Assembly (NCBI RefSeq): GCF_014648195.1
Contig: NZ_BMQQ01000010.1
Coordinates: 113,642-177,331 of the forward strand
Direction of reading: 5' to 3'
Source of the DNA: Streptomyces purpureus
GTDB lineage: Bacteria > Actinomycetota > Actinomycetes > Streptomycetales > Streptomycetaceae
DNA: 63,690 nt
Part shown: piece by piece, positions 47,197 through 56,685 of the stretch
How the letters are laid out: every line of letters starts with the position of its first letter
How positions within the stretch are numbered: the first letter of the stretch is position 1
Program-made: the position numbers and the translations under genes
Notes under the pieces: generated by a model
Seen by the model: only the letters and a program-made list of their open reading frames with translations
What the model was told of the DNA's origin: nothing
The model's database searches: none

Positions 47197-47669
47197 GGGT
47201 AGATCTGGTCCGAAACCAGGGCGTAGTCGTAGTACAGCGGGGCGCCGGTCTTGGGATCTTTGGGATATTCGTAGCTGCTCGCGTTGGCGAGGATGAGTTT
47301 GAGGTCCGGTACGGCGTCGAAGCCGATGCCGTCGTAGTCGAGGGGGTGGCCCTGCTCTTCCAGGTGCTGCCTCAGGCGGCGCTTGGGGGTGCGGAAGATG
47401 TCAGTCCCTTCGAGTGTGATGCGGACATCCGCGTCCTCATCGCGAAAACGCCAGGCTTCCACGCTGTTGAGCGTTTCGTTCTCGCGGAAGATGAGCACAA
47501 CCTCGAACTTGAACTGCTCATGCGCGACAACGTACTTGCCAGGAGGTCGCTCCCCGGCCGGGCTGTGCTTGACCGCGCCCCATTCTGGGACGGCTGCCAT
47601 GGCTTCGTCGAAGGTCATGCCGATACGGAACGGTCCGAGTCCGACGTGCGGCAGGACTTCGATTTCCAT
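47193..47669 (-). CDS. Candidate immunity protein for the adjacent RHS toxin
   Basis: A 158-residue cytoplasmic protein (MEIEVLPHVGLGPFRIGMTFDEAMAAVPEWGAVKHSP..., rich in Glu/Asp and aromatic residues) with no family I can name. It follows the RHS gene directly: its upstream GTG (47690) overlaps the RHS stop, and the ATG at 47669 has AAGGAG at a 5-base distance, which I prefer. Position, size and acidity fit an immunity protein that blocks the RHS C-terminal toxin. Base composition is less GC-rich than in flanking genes. Its end overlaps the GH26 stop convergently. Confidence 0.72.
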   Translation of the reverse strand: MEIEVLPHVGLGPFRIGMTFDEAMAAVPEWGAVKHSPAGERPPGKYVVAHEQFKFEVVLIFRENETLNSVEAWRFRDEDADVRITLEGTDIFRTPKRRLRQHLEEQGHPLDYDGIGFDAVPDLKLILANASSYEYPKDPKTGAPLYYDYALVSDQIYP

Positions 47670-47686
47670 CATTGCTCCTTGTTGAG

Positions 47687-50600
47687 TCACTGCAGGAGTG
47701 CATCCCCGTCGATGTTCCAGCCCCTCTTGTTGAGCATCGCTTGGAGGGGCTTGTTGTTCTTCAGACTGGCAACCATATCTTCGATGTGCTGGTCGTACGT
47801 CCCGGGGAATTTATGCTTGATGTCGTCGATGTCCATTCGCATCGCCTCCGTGACGCGTCCCTGGCTGACCAGTTCCCGCTGCCACATCTGCCAGGCCTGT
47901 GCCTGGAGATCGAATCCTGTGCTTCGTAGTTGCCGGTGGTGGTCGTACTCCATTCGAATCGCGGGCCCTCGACGCACTTCTTGTTCGTCGTGCGGCTTTC
48001 CCGCTCGGTAGAAGCCCGGGTCCGTGATGTCCTTCCAAGCCGACTTGGGAGGTATGTGGTTGATCTCCATGTCGACAGGGGTACGGCGAAGGCCGTTGTC
48101 CTTGAGGTTGGACGGCTTGAGGCCGGCGTACCATCCGCCGCTCTCGGTGCAGCCCTTGGCGATCAGTCCCTCGGGGTCCATCCGCGTGTGCGGATTGGTG
48201 ACGTAGGCGGCCGGATTGGGGGACGGACCCAGTCCCAGAGGGTCGCCCGAGATGTATCTGGCTGTCTCGGGGTCGTAGTGACGATGGTAGTTGTAGTGCA
48301 GCCCGGTCTCGGGGTCGTCGTACTGGCCCGGGAAGCGCAGCGGGGTGTAGGCCTGGGCGTTGCGGTGCCAGGAGGTGACTCCCCACAGTGTGGAGCGCTT
48401 GTGCCAGGCGATCTCGCCGGTTTCGTCCACGAGCTCGGTCGGAGCACCGATGAGATCGGTGACGATCGCGAAGAAGCGGCGGTCGACTTCCGGCTGGTCC
48501 GTGCCCGAGCCGAGTCTGCGTTCGAGCTGGGACAGAGGGCGATAGCCCTCGTAGTCCCAAGTGAGGGTGAGGCCGGTTGCGGGGTCTGTCTGCTCGGCCA
48601 GGCGGCTGCCGTCCCAGCTGAAGTGGACGGTGGCCAATACGGTCAGCCCGTCGTCCGCCACCTGCTGTTTGGAGGTGCGGCGGCCGAGCGGGTCGTAGGT
48701 GTATCGCCACGTTGTGCCGTCCGGAGTGATACAGAATGAGAGGCGATCCTCGGCGTCCCATATGTACCGCCAGGTATCGGGTTTCTTGGACAGCCGTGCC
48801 TTTTGCCGGAGTACGACGCGTCCCGCAGAGTCGTACTCGTAGCGGACTTGGCCCGCGCTGATCAACCGTGTGCCTTGATAGGTGCGGGCGCCGCGGCTCT
48901 CAGCGCGTTGCGCGGTCTCGGGCCAATCCGCCTGGGTCTGGTTGCCGACGGCGTCGTAGGCGTAGGTTTCCGACCAGTCTGTGGCAGTGACGCTCAAAGG
49001 GCGCCCTGTCGGGTCGAGGTCGATGTGCGTTTGCAGGCCAGCGGGTTCTTCCGTGGTGGCGCTGAGGAAACCGTCGCTTCGATAGCTGTAGCTGCGCGAG
49101 CGCAGCGTCCGCATGGGGGTGGAGAGGGACTGGGAGGTCAGGCGTCCGGTGTCGCTCCAGCTGGATGCGAGGGTGACGAGGGCGTGGGCTGGGCCGAAGG
49201 TGCGCAGAAGTTCGTGGCCCAGTGCATCGCGGGTGAAATCCAGAGTGTGGCCGCTGTTGGAGACATGGATGCGATTGCCCACAGCGTCGTAGGCGAAGTT
49301 GGTGACAGCGCCGGTGGGTGTCGTGCGGGAGCTGAGCTGGCCATCGGGATCGTAGCCGTAGCGCATGGTGCGGCCATCGACCGTTTCCGACACGAGCCGT
49401 CCCATCGCGTCCCGCTCGAAGGTGATGGTCGAGTTCTCCGAGGCGGCCTTGGTCAGCCGGTCAGCGGCGTCGTAGAAGTAGTGCGTCACGGCGCCGTCGG
49501 CGTCTTTGGAGACAGTGTTGCCGATGGCGTCGAAGGTCATGGATAGGCGCTGGCCAAGCGGAGTGGTCCGTGTGGTGAGCCGACCGGTGGCGTCGTACTC
49601 GTAGGTGGAGGTACGGCCGTCGAAGTCGGACTCCGAGGTGAGCAGGCCCGATGGGCCGTACTCGTATGTCCAGGTCAGTCCTTGGGGGCTGTGGACCTCG
49701 GTTAGACGCAGTTCGGTGTCGTAGGTGAAGTCGTAGCGTGTCCCATCAGCGCCGGTACGTGCGCTCAGCTGATCGAACCACGTGTACTCGAAGCGTGCTG
49801 TCGCGCCGCAGGTATCGGTGTACGAGAGGCAGTTCCCCTCGTCGTCCCAAGTCCACGAGTCCGTCGCTCCGTCTGGTTGCGTGCGACGTGAGAGCCAGCC
49901 CTCCGGAGTCCATTGGAGTCGCGTGACTGCTCCCGCGGGATCGGTGCACTCGACCGGCCGGCCGAAGGCGTCGCGCTTGACCGCATAGGTGTTGCCTTGG
50001 CTGTCGGTGACCGAGAGAGCGACGCCCGCCGGATCGTTGACGCGGTGTTCCATGGCGCCGTTGGGATGGGTGGCTGTCACCAGCGCCCCTGCCGCGTCGT
50101 AGGTGAAGTTGCTGGACGTCCCGTCGGGGGCGAGGATGCTGGTGCGGTTGCCGCGCTCGTCGAACGTCTGGCGCCATGTCGTCCCGTCCGGGCCGGTCAG
50201 CACTTCGGGAAGGTGTTGATTGTCGTAGCCGGCTGATGTCTGGCGGCCGTCCGGAAACTGGATGGTCGTCAGGTTGCCGTTGTCGTCCCATGTGAATCGG
50301 GCAGTGTGGCCGAGTTGGTCGGTGCGTGATAGCAGGTGATCCCAGCGGTCCCATTCGAAGCGGACGGTGTGGCCGAGGGGATCCCTCTCGGCGACGACCT
50401 GGCCGAGTTCGTTGAAATGGGTTGTCGTGACCGCGCCGGTGGAGTCGGTGAAGCTCGTGGTGCGGTTGGCGGTGTCGTAGGAGAAACGGGACGAGAGCGC
50501 GCCATCCGGGCCGATGGTCTGCGTGACTCGGCCTGCCGCGTCGTACACGTACTGGTAGGTGTGGCCATTGCGGTCGGTCCAGGAGGTGACGCGCCCTGCG

Positions 50601-52396
50601 CCGTCGTAGGTGAACCGGAGCGGAGAACCGGAGGAGTGGGTGATCGCGTCCAGGTTGCGGTCGCTGTCGTAGCCGTAGGAGGTGACTTGGACGGGACCTT
50701 CGGGGGTATGCAGCGCGAGTGCGGTGATCCGGCCGAGGCCGGGGTCGCTCGTGGCCAGGATGCGGTAGCCGCCTTCGTGGAGGACTGTGGTCGGCAGTCC
50801 TTCCTCGTCTCGGCTGATCTGGATGGCGTTCCCGTTGCGGTCCTCGATCTCACGCAGCCAATGAAGGCCGCCTGAGTGATAGGGGTTGCCGGTGAAGCGC
50901 CGGATCGTGCCGGAGCGCGTGTCGTTGACCGCGTAGGTGATGTCTCCCAGAGCCGTTTGCTCGACATAGGTGAGGGGGAGCCTCTCGCCCTCCACGGGCC
51001 AGACCTGTTCTTCCGTGCCCCGGGGAAGGCTTGGGTAGACGAGCAGTGAGCCGTCTTCCCGAGCCCACACCGCGCCGTTGCCGGTCACCTCAAGGCGCTC
51101 GTCGAGGGTGGATGCCCAGCTTCCGCCGAAGCAGTGACCGTAGCGATAGGTGGAGATGTGCGTACGGCGCAGCACCACGGGCAGCACGCCGGGCAGGCAG
51201 AGGTCGGTCTGGGAGAGGACCATCTCGCCGCTGACCACGTCGACGGGGTCAGTCTTGCAGCGGCGGCTGAAGAGGGCTATCGCTTTCTCCCGAGCACGAC
51301 TCAGTACCTCCCGTAGCGATGTGGGGCGTCTCCGCTGCCGGTGGTCTGTGCGACTTCCTTGAGGGGCGAGAGGCCCGCCGCGTCCGCTGTCATTGCCGTC
51401 GTCGTTGTTCTTGCGTTCCCGGGCGAGGCGTTCGCGGGTGTCGTCGTCGTTGTTCTTGTGGTCGGTGGATATCTGTTTCACGGCCTTGGGCAGGGTCTTG
51501 CCGACGTGGTCGCCCATGGTCTTGGCCGACTTGACCAGCGCGCCCATGGCCTTCTCGATCACCGGGTCCAGCGCGTCGGCGATGTCGTCGCGGCCCTTGT
51601 TCCGCCCCTGGGCCGTCTTCGCCTTCGACAGCTTGCCCGCGGTCTTGCCGTGGATCCCGACGCTGACGCCGTTCAGCTTGGTGCCGGCGTTGTCGTGCTC
51701 GTCGTGCTCGATGTGGAACCCCGGGCCCTTCCCGCCGCCGGGGCCACCACCGGCGGAAGCCAGGTTCATCCCGTCCTTGCCGGCCTGCTTCGTCTGGTTC
51801 AGGTCCACACCGTCCTGGACCCCCAAGGCGTCCATGCTCACCTGGACCACCAGGTCCGCGGCCATGTTCTCCAAAGCCGCCACCGCGGGCTCGGTCATCA
51901 CCGCGACGATGTGGCCGACCGCCTCTTCCATCGCGCCCGTGATGAGCTTCAGCAGCTGCTTCTTGGTGAGCGCGATCGCTCCGGCACCGAGCAGCGCCGA
52001 CAGGCCACCGGTCACCGGGATCAGCGCCATGGCGAGGCCGGTCTGCCCGGCCAGGACGCCCAGCTCCGCGACCGCCTTCCACTTCATGGCCTCGATCGCC
52101 CCGGCCGCCATGTCCAGCGCACCGGCGATGGTCCGGGCCGCGGACACGATGTCCTTCAGATGCTTGCCCTTGACCTTGCCCCAGTGCTCGTTCAGCGCGT
52201 CCAGCGCCTCGCCATGCCCTGACGAAAGCAAACGCTCCATATGGTTGTTGGCCAGCTGACCGTCATCGGCGAGATCATCTGCGAACTCCCGCAGCGCGTC
52301 CGCCATCTCCCGATAGGCGTCCTCGTCGACGTTGGGCCAGTCCACCCCCACCAGATCCAACAGCGTGTCAGCCCAGTCCGGCACCGTGACAGCCAT
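47687..52396 (-). CDS. RHS/YD-repeat polymorphic toxin with WXG-like N-terminus and HNH-like tip
   Basis: A 1569-residue protein. There is no signal peptide. Residues 1-135 are helical with a WG turn (ALNEHWGKVKGKHL) like ESX/WXG100-type export domains, followed by a hydrophobic Gly-rich stretch (about 110-150) and a charged linker. The RHS part opens with DPVDVVSGEMVLSQTDL (DUF6531-like). Dozens of YD repeats (GRVTSWTDRNGHTYQYVYDAAG and kin) form the shell. The closing core motif DPETGLHYNYHRHYDPETARYISGDPLGL marks autocleavage. The last 158 residues are the variable tip. It contains EINHIPPKSAW and PAIRMEYDHHRQLRSTG, an HNH-like nuclease pattern. The ATG at 52396 has GGGGGAG upstream. Confidence 0.9.
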   Translation of the reverse strand: MAVTVPDWADTLLDLVGVDWPNVDEDAYREMADALREFADDLADDGQLANNHMERLLSSGHGEALDALNEHWGKVKGKHLKDIVSAARTIAGALDMAAGAIEAMKWKAVAELGVLAGQTGLAMALIPVTGGLSALLGAGAIALTKKQLLKLITGAMEEAVGHIVAVMTEPAVAALENMAADLVVQVSMDALGVQDGVDLNQTKQAGKDGMNLASAGGGPGGGKGPGFHIEHDEHDNAGTKLNGVSVGIHGKTAGKLSKAKTAQGRNKGRDDIADALDPVIEKAMGALVKSAKTMGDHVGKTLPKAVKQISTDHKNNDDDTRERLARERKNNDDGNDSGRGGPLAPQGSRTDHRQRRRPTSLREVLSRAREKAIALFSRRCKTDPVDVVSGEMVLSQTDLCLPGVLPVVLRRTHISTYRYGHCFGGSWASTLDERLEVTGNGAVWAREDGSLLVYPSLPRGTEEQVWPVEGERLPLTYVEQTALGDITYAVNDTRSGTIRRFTGNPYHSGGLHWLREIEDRNGNAIQISRDEEGLPTTVLHEGGYRILATSDPGLGRITALALHTPEGPVQVTSYGYDSDRNLDAITHSSGSPLRFTYDGAGRVTSWTDRNGHTYQYVYDAAGRVTQTIGPDGALSSRFSYDTANRTTSFTDSTGAVTTTHFNELGQVVAERDPLGHTVRFEWDRWDHLLSRTDQLGHTARFTWDDNGNLTTIQFPDGRQTSAGYDNQHLPEVLTGPDGTTWRQTFDERGNRTSILAPDGTSSNFTYDAAGALVTATHPNGAMEHRVNDPAGVALSVTDSQGNTYAVKRDAFGRPVECTDPAGAVTRLQWTPEGWLSRRTQPDGATDSWTWDDEGNCLSYTDTCGATARFEYTWFDQLSARTGADGTRYDFTYDTELRLTEVHSPQGLTWTYEYGPSGLLTSESDFDGRTSTYEYDATGRLTTRTTPLGQRLSMTFDAIGNTVSKDADGAVTHYFYDAADRLTKAASENSTITFERDAMGRLVSETVDGRTMRYGYDPDGQLSSRTTPTGAVTNFAYDAVGNRIHVSNSGHTLDFTRDALGHELLRTFGPAHALVTLASSWSDTGRLTSQSLSTPMRTLRSRSYSYRSDGFLSATTEEPAGLQTHIDLDPTGRPLSVTATDWSETYAYDAVGNQTQADWPETAQRAESRGARTYQGTRLISAGQVRYEYDSAGRVVLRQKARLSKKPDTWRYIWDAEDRLSFCITPDGTTWRYTYDPLGRRTSKQQVADDGLTVLATVHFSWDGSRLAEQTDPATGLTLTWDYEGYRPLSQLERRLGSGTDQPEVDRRFFAIVTDLIGAPTELVDETGEIAWHKRSTLWGVTSWHRNAQAYTPLRFPGQYDDPETGLHYNYHRHYDPETARYISGDPLGLGPSPNPAAYVTNPHTRMDPEGLIAKGCTESGGWYAGLKPSNLKDNGLRRTPVDMEINHIPPKSAWKDITDPGFYRAGKPHDEQEVRRGPAIRMEYDHHRQLRSTGFDLQAQAWQMWQRELVSQGRVTEAMRMDIDDIKHKFPGTYDQHIEDMVASLKNNKPLQAMLNKRGWNIDGDALLQ

Positions 52397-52750
52397 GAAC
52401 CCACTCCCCCGCGTCACTTATCAAACAAGCCGATAGTCGTACCACGCGTCGATCTTGGTGGCTAATCAGCAGATGCAAATTGAGACGCGGCGTGACTGTG
52501 AGCGGGTTCAGTGCCGAAGCAGTCGCTGAGGTTGCGACAGGGCCTTGTGCTGAGTTGCATCTGCCCCGGAGATCTGGCCCCCTTCTGGGGCAGGCGGGGT
52601 GGTGAACTCCGCGGCATCGGTGGACGTGCAGTTGCCTCAGCCGGAGGAGGCGGGCGCGCCGATGAGTTTTCCCGCGACCGGCGGTCTTAGATCATGCGGG
52701 TACCCGCAGAAACTGCCGAGAGCCGGCCACGAGACACCGAGGAACCTCCC
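52397..52750. other. Gene-free stretch between RHS gene and DHFR-like gene
   Basis: No credible reading frame, RNA gene or strong hairpin. It must hold the divergent promoters of both genes; I could not single out hexamers with confidence. Confidence 0.4.
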
Positions 52751-53323
52751 ATGCGTACGCTGATCAGTTCCGCCTTCATCTCCCTCGACGGCGTCATGGA
52801 GGCTCCGGGCGGCGAGCCCGGCTACCGCAACTCCGGCTGGACCTTCAAGGACGTCGACTTCCTCCCCGAGGCCTTCGAGATCAAGGACCGTGAGCAGAGG
52901 GAAGCCACCGCGATTCTGCTGGGCCGGACCAGCTACGAGGCGTTCAGCCCGGTCTGGCCCGACATGGAGGACTTCGCCGACTACAAGGTGATGCCGAAGT
53001 ACGTCGTCTCCACCACCATGACCGAGGCCGACCTGGTGACGAACTGGGGCGAGACCACGATCCTGCGCTCGCTCGACGAGGTCGCCGCCCTGAAGGAGAC
53101 CGAAGGCGGCCCGATCATCGTCCACGGCAGCGCCACCCTCAACCACGGCCTCTCGGACGCGGGCCTGATCGACCGCTACCACCTGCTCGTCTTCCCGCTC
53201 CTGCTGGGCGCGGGCAAGCGCCTCTTCAGCGCGACGGACAAGGACACCCAGAAGCTGAAGCTGGTCGAGCACGAGGCCTACGCCAACGGCCTGCAGATGA
53301 ACATCTTCGACGTCAACCACTGA
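52751..53323 (+). CDS. Dihydrofolate reductase family protein (RibD C-terminal type)
   Basis: A 190-residue protein with the pattern of the RibD-C/DHFR-like family: MRTLISSAFISLDGVMEAPGG at the start, AILLGRTSYEAFSPVWPD, KYVVSTTMTEAD and the cofactor-binding GGPIIVHGSATLNHGLSDAGLIDRYHLLVFPLLLGAGKRLF. It should bind NADPH; the substrate is unknown, and it is not the housekeeping folate or riboflavin gene. The ATG has GAGGA upstream. It is a single gene. Confidence 0.88.
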   Translation: MRTLISSAFISLDGVMEAPGGEPGYRNSGWTFKDVDFLPEAFEIKDREQREATAILLGRTSYEAFSPVWPDMEDFADYKVMPKYVVSTTMTEADLVTNWGETTILRSLDEVAALKETEGGPIIVHGSATLNHGLSDAGLIDRYHLLVFPLLLGAGKRLFSATDKDTQKLKLVEHEAYANGLQMNIFDVNH

Positions 53324-53326
53324 CGC

Positions 53327-53343
53327 CGGACGCGCAGCGTCCG
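53327..53343 (+). terminator. Small hairpin just after the DHFR-like gene
   Basis: CGGACGC-gca-GCGTCCG, a 7-bp stem, begins 4 bases after the stop codon. Confidence 0.45.
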
Positions 53344-53424
53344 CCGACGTGCGGCCGCCCGGCCGTGCAACGGCTACGCCAGGTGTTCTGCCGTAGCGCG
53401 TGAGCCGTACGCGCACATCGGTGA

Positions 53425-54306
53425 CTAGATGACGGGTGGCCGGCCCAGCCTGGTGAGGCGTCCGACCGTCCGCCAGCTCATCGGGCGCCGAGGACCGCCG
53501 GACGTCCGGATGCCCTCGGCGAATCCGCCGAACCAGGCCCGCAGGCCGGCCAGGGACCTGGTGCGGGCCACGGTCAGCGCCACCCACACGCCGAGGTAGA
53601 CGGGAAGGAGCGGGGCGGGCAGGTGCCGCTTGGCCAGCCAGACCCGGTTCCGGGCGGTCATGCGGTAGTAGACCGCGTGCCGGGCCGGGGAGGTCTTGGG
53701 GTGCTGGAGGACGAGCTGCGGCTCGTACAGGACGTCCCAGCCGTGGTCGATCGCCCGCCAGGCCAGGTCGGTCTCCTCATGGGTGAAGAAGAAGGGGTCC
53801 GGCCAGCCCCCGGTCTTCTCCAGCATCGGCATCGACAGCGCATGACCGCCGCCCAGGAAGGTCGTCACCAGGCCGCGCCGCATCGGATCCTTCGCCCGCA
53901 GGCGGGGCACATGGCGGCGCTGGGTGGCGCCGGTCTCGTCCGCGATCCGGAAGGAGACGATACCCAGGCGGTCGTCGGCCTCGTACAGGTCCGCGATCCG
54001 GCGGAACACATCGGCTTCGACGAGCAGGCCGTCGTCGTCCAGATCCACCAGGACATCCACGTCCCCGAAGTCCCGCAGTCGACGCCAGGCGACGTTCCGG
54101 CCACCGGACACGCCCAGATTCTCCGACAGCTCCACCACGATCACGCCGTCCGGCAGGCCCGCCAGCGCCGTGCCGTTGCCGACCACCACGATCCGTGTCG
54201 CGGGCTCTTCCTGCCTGGCCACGGATTCCAGCAGGGCCAACAACTCCGGCATCCGGTCGCCCATGGTCAGCACGGCGACACCTACACGCGGCCGAGCCAC
54301 GACCAT
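53425..54306 (-). CDS. Family 2 glycosyltransferase
   Basis: A 293-residue GT-A enzyme. It shows GVAVLTMGDRMPELLALLESVARQEEPATRIVVVGNG at the start, the acids in DVLVDLDDDGLLVEADVF, and GGHALSMPMLEKTGGWPDPFFFTHEETDLAWRAIDHGWDVLYEPQLVLQHP. A hydrophobic segment (PLLPVYLGVWVALTVART) near the end may attach it to the membrane. I choose the ATG at 54306, with GAGGGA upstream, over the ATG at 54321. It lies 207 bases beyond the flippase gene in the same direction and probably belongs to that operon. Confidence 0.9.
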   Translation of the reverse strand: MVVARPRVGVAVLTMGDRMPELLALLESVARQEEPATRIVVVGNGTALAGLPDGVIVVELSENLGVSGGRNVAWRRLRDFGDVDVLVDLDDDGLLVEADVFRRIADLYEADDRLGIVSFRIADETGATQRRHVPRLRAKDPMRRGLVTTFLGGGHALSMPMLEKTGGWPDPFFFTHEETDLAWRAIDHGWDVLYEPQLVLQHPKTSPARHAVYYRMTARNRVWLAKRHLPAPLLPVYLGVWVALTVARTRSLAGLRAWFGGFAEGIRTSGGPRRPMSWRTVGRLTRLGRPPVI

Positions 54307-54513
54307 CACCACTTCCCTCATTCGGCAACAGGAGAACGGCGAGCGTACCGCCGCCGCATCCCCCCGCCGTCGCCTCCGCCGGCTGGCCCTCCCCGGCGGA
54401 ACCCGCGGGGCCGGAACCGTCCTCGTAGCCCTCTGCCTGGAGCCTGTCGTCGGCTGCTTCCTGCCGCGCGTGGCCGTCCGGCTCCCCGCCCCCGTCGCCC
54501 CCGGCAGGCTTGA

Positions 54514-56685
54514 TCACGTACGACGTGCCGACCGCGCCCGCCCTGTCGCCACGGCGACCACAGCCACCCCGAACAGCGCCACGAACACCGGCAGCGCCGC
54601 CGCCGCGAACGCATGCTGGGCCGTCCAGCCCGCGACCATCAGGAGCCACACCGCGCATGCCGTCGTCCGCTCGCCCGCGCCGAGTGCCCGCAGGGCCACT
54701 GCGACCAGGCCCAGGCACAAGACCTGGAGGGCGAGCGGCAGGGCTCGCAGGACGCCCGCGGGGGAGTCCAGGCCCGCCGCCTCGGCCAGGAAGGCGGCGA
54801 GTGGGCCGGTCAGGGGGCCCGAGGCCGGGTCGGGGCGGATGCCCAGGAGGAGGGGGGCGGTGTGCAGAGCCAGGAAGGTCACCAGCAGTACGGCGGAGAC
54901 CAGCACCGGGCGTACCCGCTGGAGCGAGACGGCCGCGCTGTGGACGACGATCAGCAGGATCCCGGCGGTGAGCGTGATCGGGGGCAGCGCCTCATGGAGC
55001 TGGACGCCGGACAGGTGTCGCTCGGACAGGTCCTGCGCCCGGGACAGCGGGATCCAGAACAGCCCCGCCGACAGCGCGAGCAGCAGCCACAGCCAGCTGG
55101 TCAGCCGGCCCTCGTCGCTGTCGGCCTCCGCGCGGCCGGTGGAACGCGGCGGTTCGGGGACGTACACCGGAATGCCGAACGCGGGCGTCGCCGTGTCGTG
55201 CGCCCCGCGCAGATACGCGGTCTGGCGGGCCCAGTCGGTGCCGTAGATCTCCTCGGAGGACGCGGCGCGGCCCTCGGCGGCCCGGCGCGCCCAGCTCGTG
55301 CCGTACTCGGACGCCGCACCCTTGCGGGGGCGGCGCCGCCGCGGCTCCCGCCCGGCGAGCGCGGCGCGCAGCCCCGGCGCCGACACCGCCGCCATCAGCG
55401 TCATCGAGGCGAGCATGGCCAGGCCCGCGCCGGAGATGCCGTGCGGACCGAGCAGGACGGTGGCGCTGCCCAGGACCAGCAGGCACATGGCGCCCTGGAG
55501 GACGGCGAGCATGCCCGTACGGCCCTGGACGCGCAGCACCCCGATGTACAGCTCCACGGCGACCCGGGGCAGCGCGGCCGCGGCGAGCAGCCGCAGCACC
55601 ATCGTGCCGTGCTCGGCGTAGTCGGCGCCGAAGGGCGCGAGGATCTGCGGTGCGAAGACGATCAGGACGGCGACGACGGGGACGAGCAGCAGCGCCATCC
55701 GGCGCAGCGCGCCACGCACGCCCTGGGCCAGACTGTCGGGGCTGTGGGAGGCGTGCGCGGTCAAGGAGGAGGCCATGTTGATGGCCATGAACTCCATCGT
55801 GCCGCCGACGGTGTACGCGGTGTAGAAGAAGGCGTTGTGGGCGGCGTCGAAGCGGACGGCCACCATCACCGGCAGCAGGTTGATCATCGCCAGGCTGAAG
55901 AGCGCGCCGACCGAGTCCCCGGCCATGAAGCGGCCGATCTCCCGCATCGCGGGCGGTTCGCGGTCGTGGTCCGCGCGCGCCTGCCGCGGGATGAGCCGGC
56001 GGAACACCAGCCAGGCCAGCGGCAGCACGGACAGCGCGATCGCCGCCGACCAGGACACGAAGACGCCGAGAACGGGCAGGGCGGTGGCGCACGCGACGAG
56101 CAGCAGCAGCTTCCCGACGGAGAAGACTGCGTTGCCGACGGGCACCCAGATGGCCCGGCGCAGCCCGGTCAGGACGCCGTCCTGCAGCGTGAGCAGCGCC
56201 CAGCCGACGCAGGACGCGGTGAAGAACAGCCCCGCGCTCAGCGTGCCGAGCGGCGCGTACGAAGGCCCCCACAGGTCGATCGTGAGCAGGAAGGCGCCGC
56301 AGGCCAGGGCCACCACGACGGAGCTGACCAGGTAGATCCGGCGCACCAGCGACCCGGTGGCGCGCCCGGCCCGGGGTACGTACCGTACGACCGCGCCGAT
56401 CATCGTGGTCGCCGTGATCGAGGCGAGCAGCCGCTGCGCGGCGATGGCGGCGGAGCCCTGCCCTACGGCCTCCTCGCTGTAGTAGCGGGCGGCGACCAGC
56501 CAGAAGCCGAGGCCGAGCGCCGCGGAGACGCCGGTGGACAGCATGAGCGCGTAGGCGTTGCGGAACATGGACTCGCTGCCGCCGTGCGCGTCCCGCGCCT
56601 CGGGCGCTTGCGGTGCCATGGTGGGTCTCTCCGGCTCGGCGCCGTCCCCGGCGTCCGGCTCGCGCAGCCGGACGGTCTCAGCCAC
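54514..56685 (-). CDS. Polysaccharide/lipid-linked-sugar flippase-like protein with extra C-terminal membrane domain
   Basis: A 723-residue protein. Residues 40-465 form a MATE/MVF-like flippase (MLSTGVSAALGLGFWLVAARYYSEEAVGQGSAAIAAQRLLASI..., TAYTVGGTMEFMAINMASSLTAHA). A soluble linker with a doubled motif (YGTSWARRAAEG, YGTDWARQTAYL) follows. The C-terminal 190 residues add about six more hydrophobic segments not usual for the family. It should turn lipid-linked glycan across the membrane. The GTG start overlaps the stop of the upstream PLP-enzyme gene by eight bases, so both are co-translated. Confidence 0.85.
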   Translation of the reverse strand: MAETVRLREPDAGDGAEPERPTMAPQAPEARDAHGGSESMFRNAYALMLSTGVSAALGLGFWLVAARYYSEEAVGQGSAAIAAQRLLASITATTMIGAVVRYVPRAGRATGSLVRRIYLVSSVVVALACGAFLLTIDLWGPSYAPLGTLSAGLFFTASCVGWALLTLQDGVLTGLRRAIWVPVGNAVFSVGKLLLLVACATALPVLGVFVSWSAAIALSVLPLAWLVFRRLIPRQARADHDREPPAMREIGRFMAGDSVGALFSLAMINLLPVMVAVRFDAAHNAFFYTAYTVGGTMEFMAINMASSLTAHASHSPDSLAQGVRGALRRMALLLVPVVAVLIVFAPQILAPFGADYAEHGTMVLRLLAAAALPRVAVELYIGVLRVQGRTGMLAVLQGAMCLLVLGSATVLLGPHGISGAGLAMLASMTLMAAVSAPGLRAALAGREPRRRRPRKGAASEYGTSWARRAAEGRAASSEEIYGTDWARQTAYLRGAHDTATPAFGIPVYVPEPPRSTGRAEADSDEGRLTSWLWLLLALSAGLFWIPLSRAQDLSERHLSGVQLHEALPPITLTAGILLIVVHSAAVSLQRVRPVLVSAVLLVTFLALHTAPLLLGIRPDPASGPLTGPLAAFLAEAAGLDSPAGVLRALPLALQVLCLGLVAVALRALGAGERTTACAVWLLMVAGWTAQHAFAAAALPVFVALFGVAVVAVATGRARSARRT

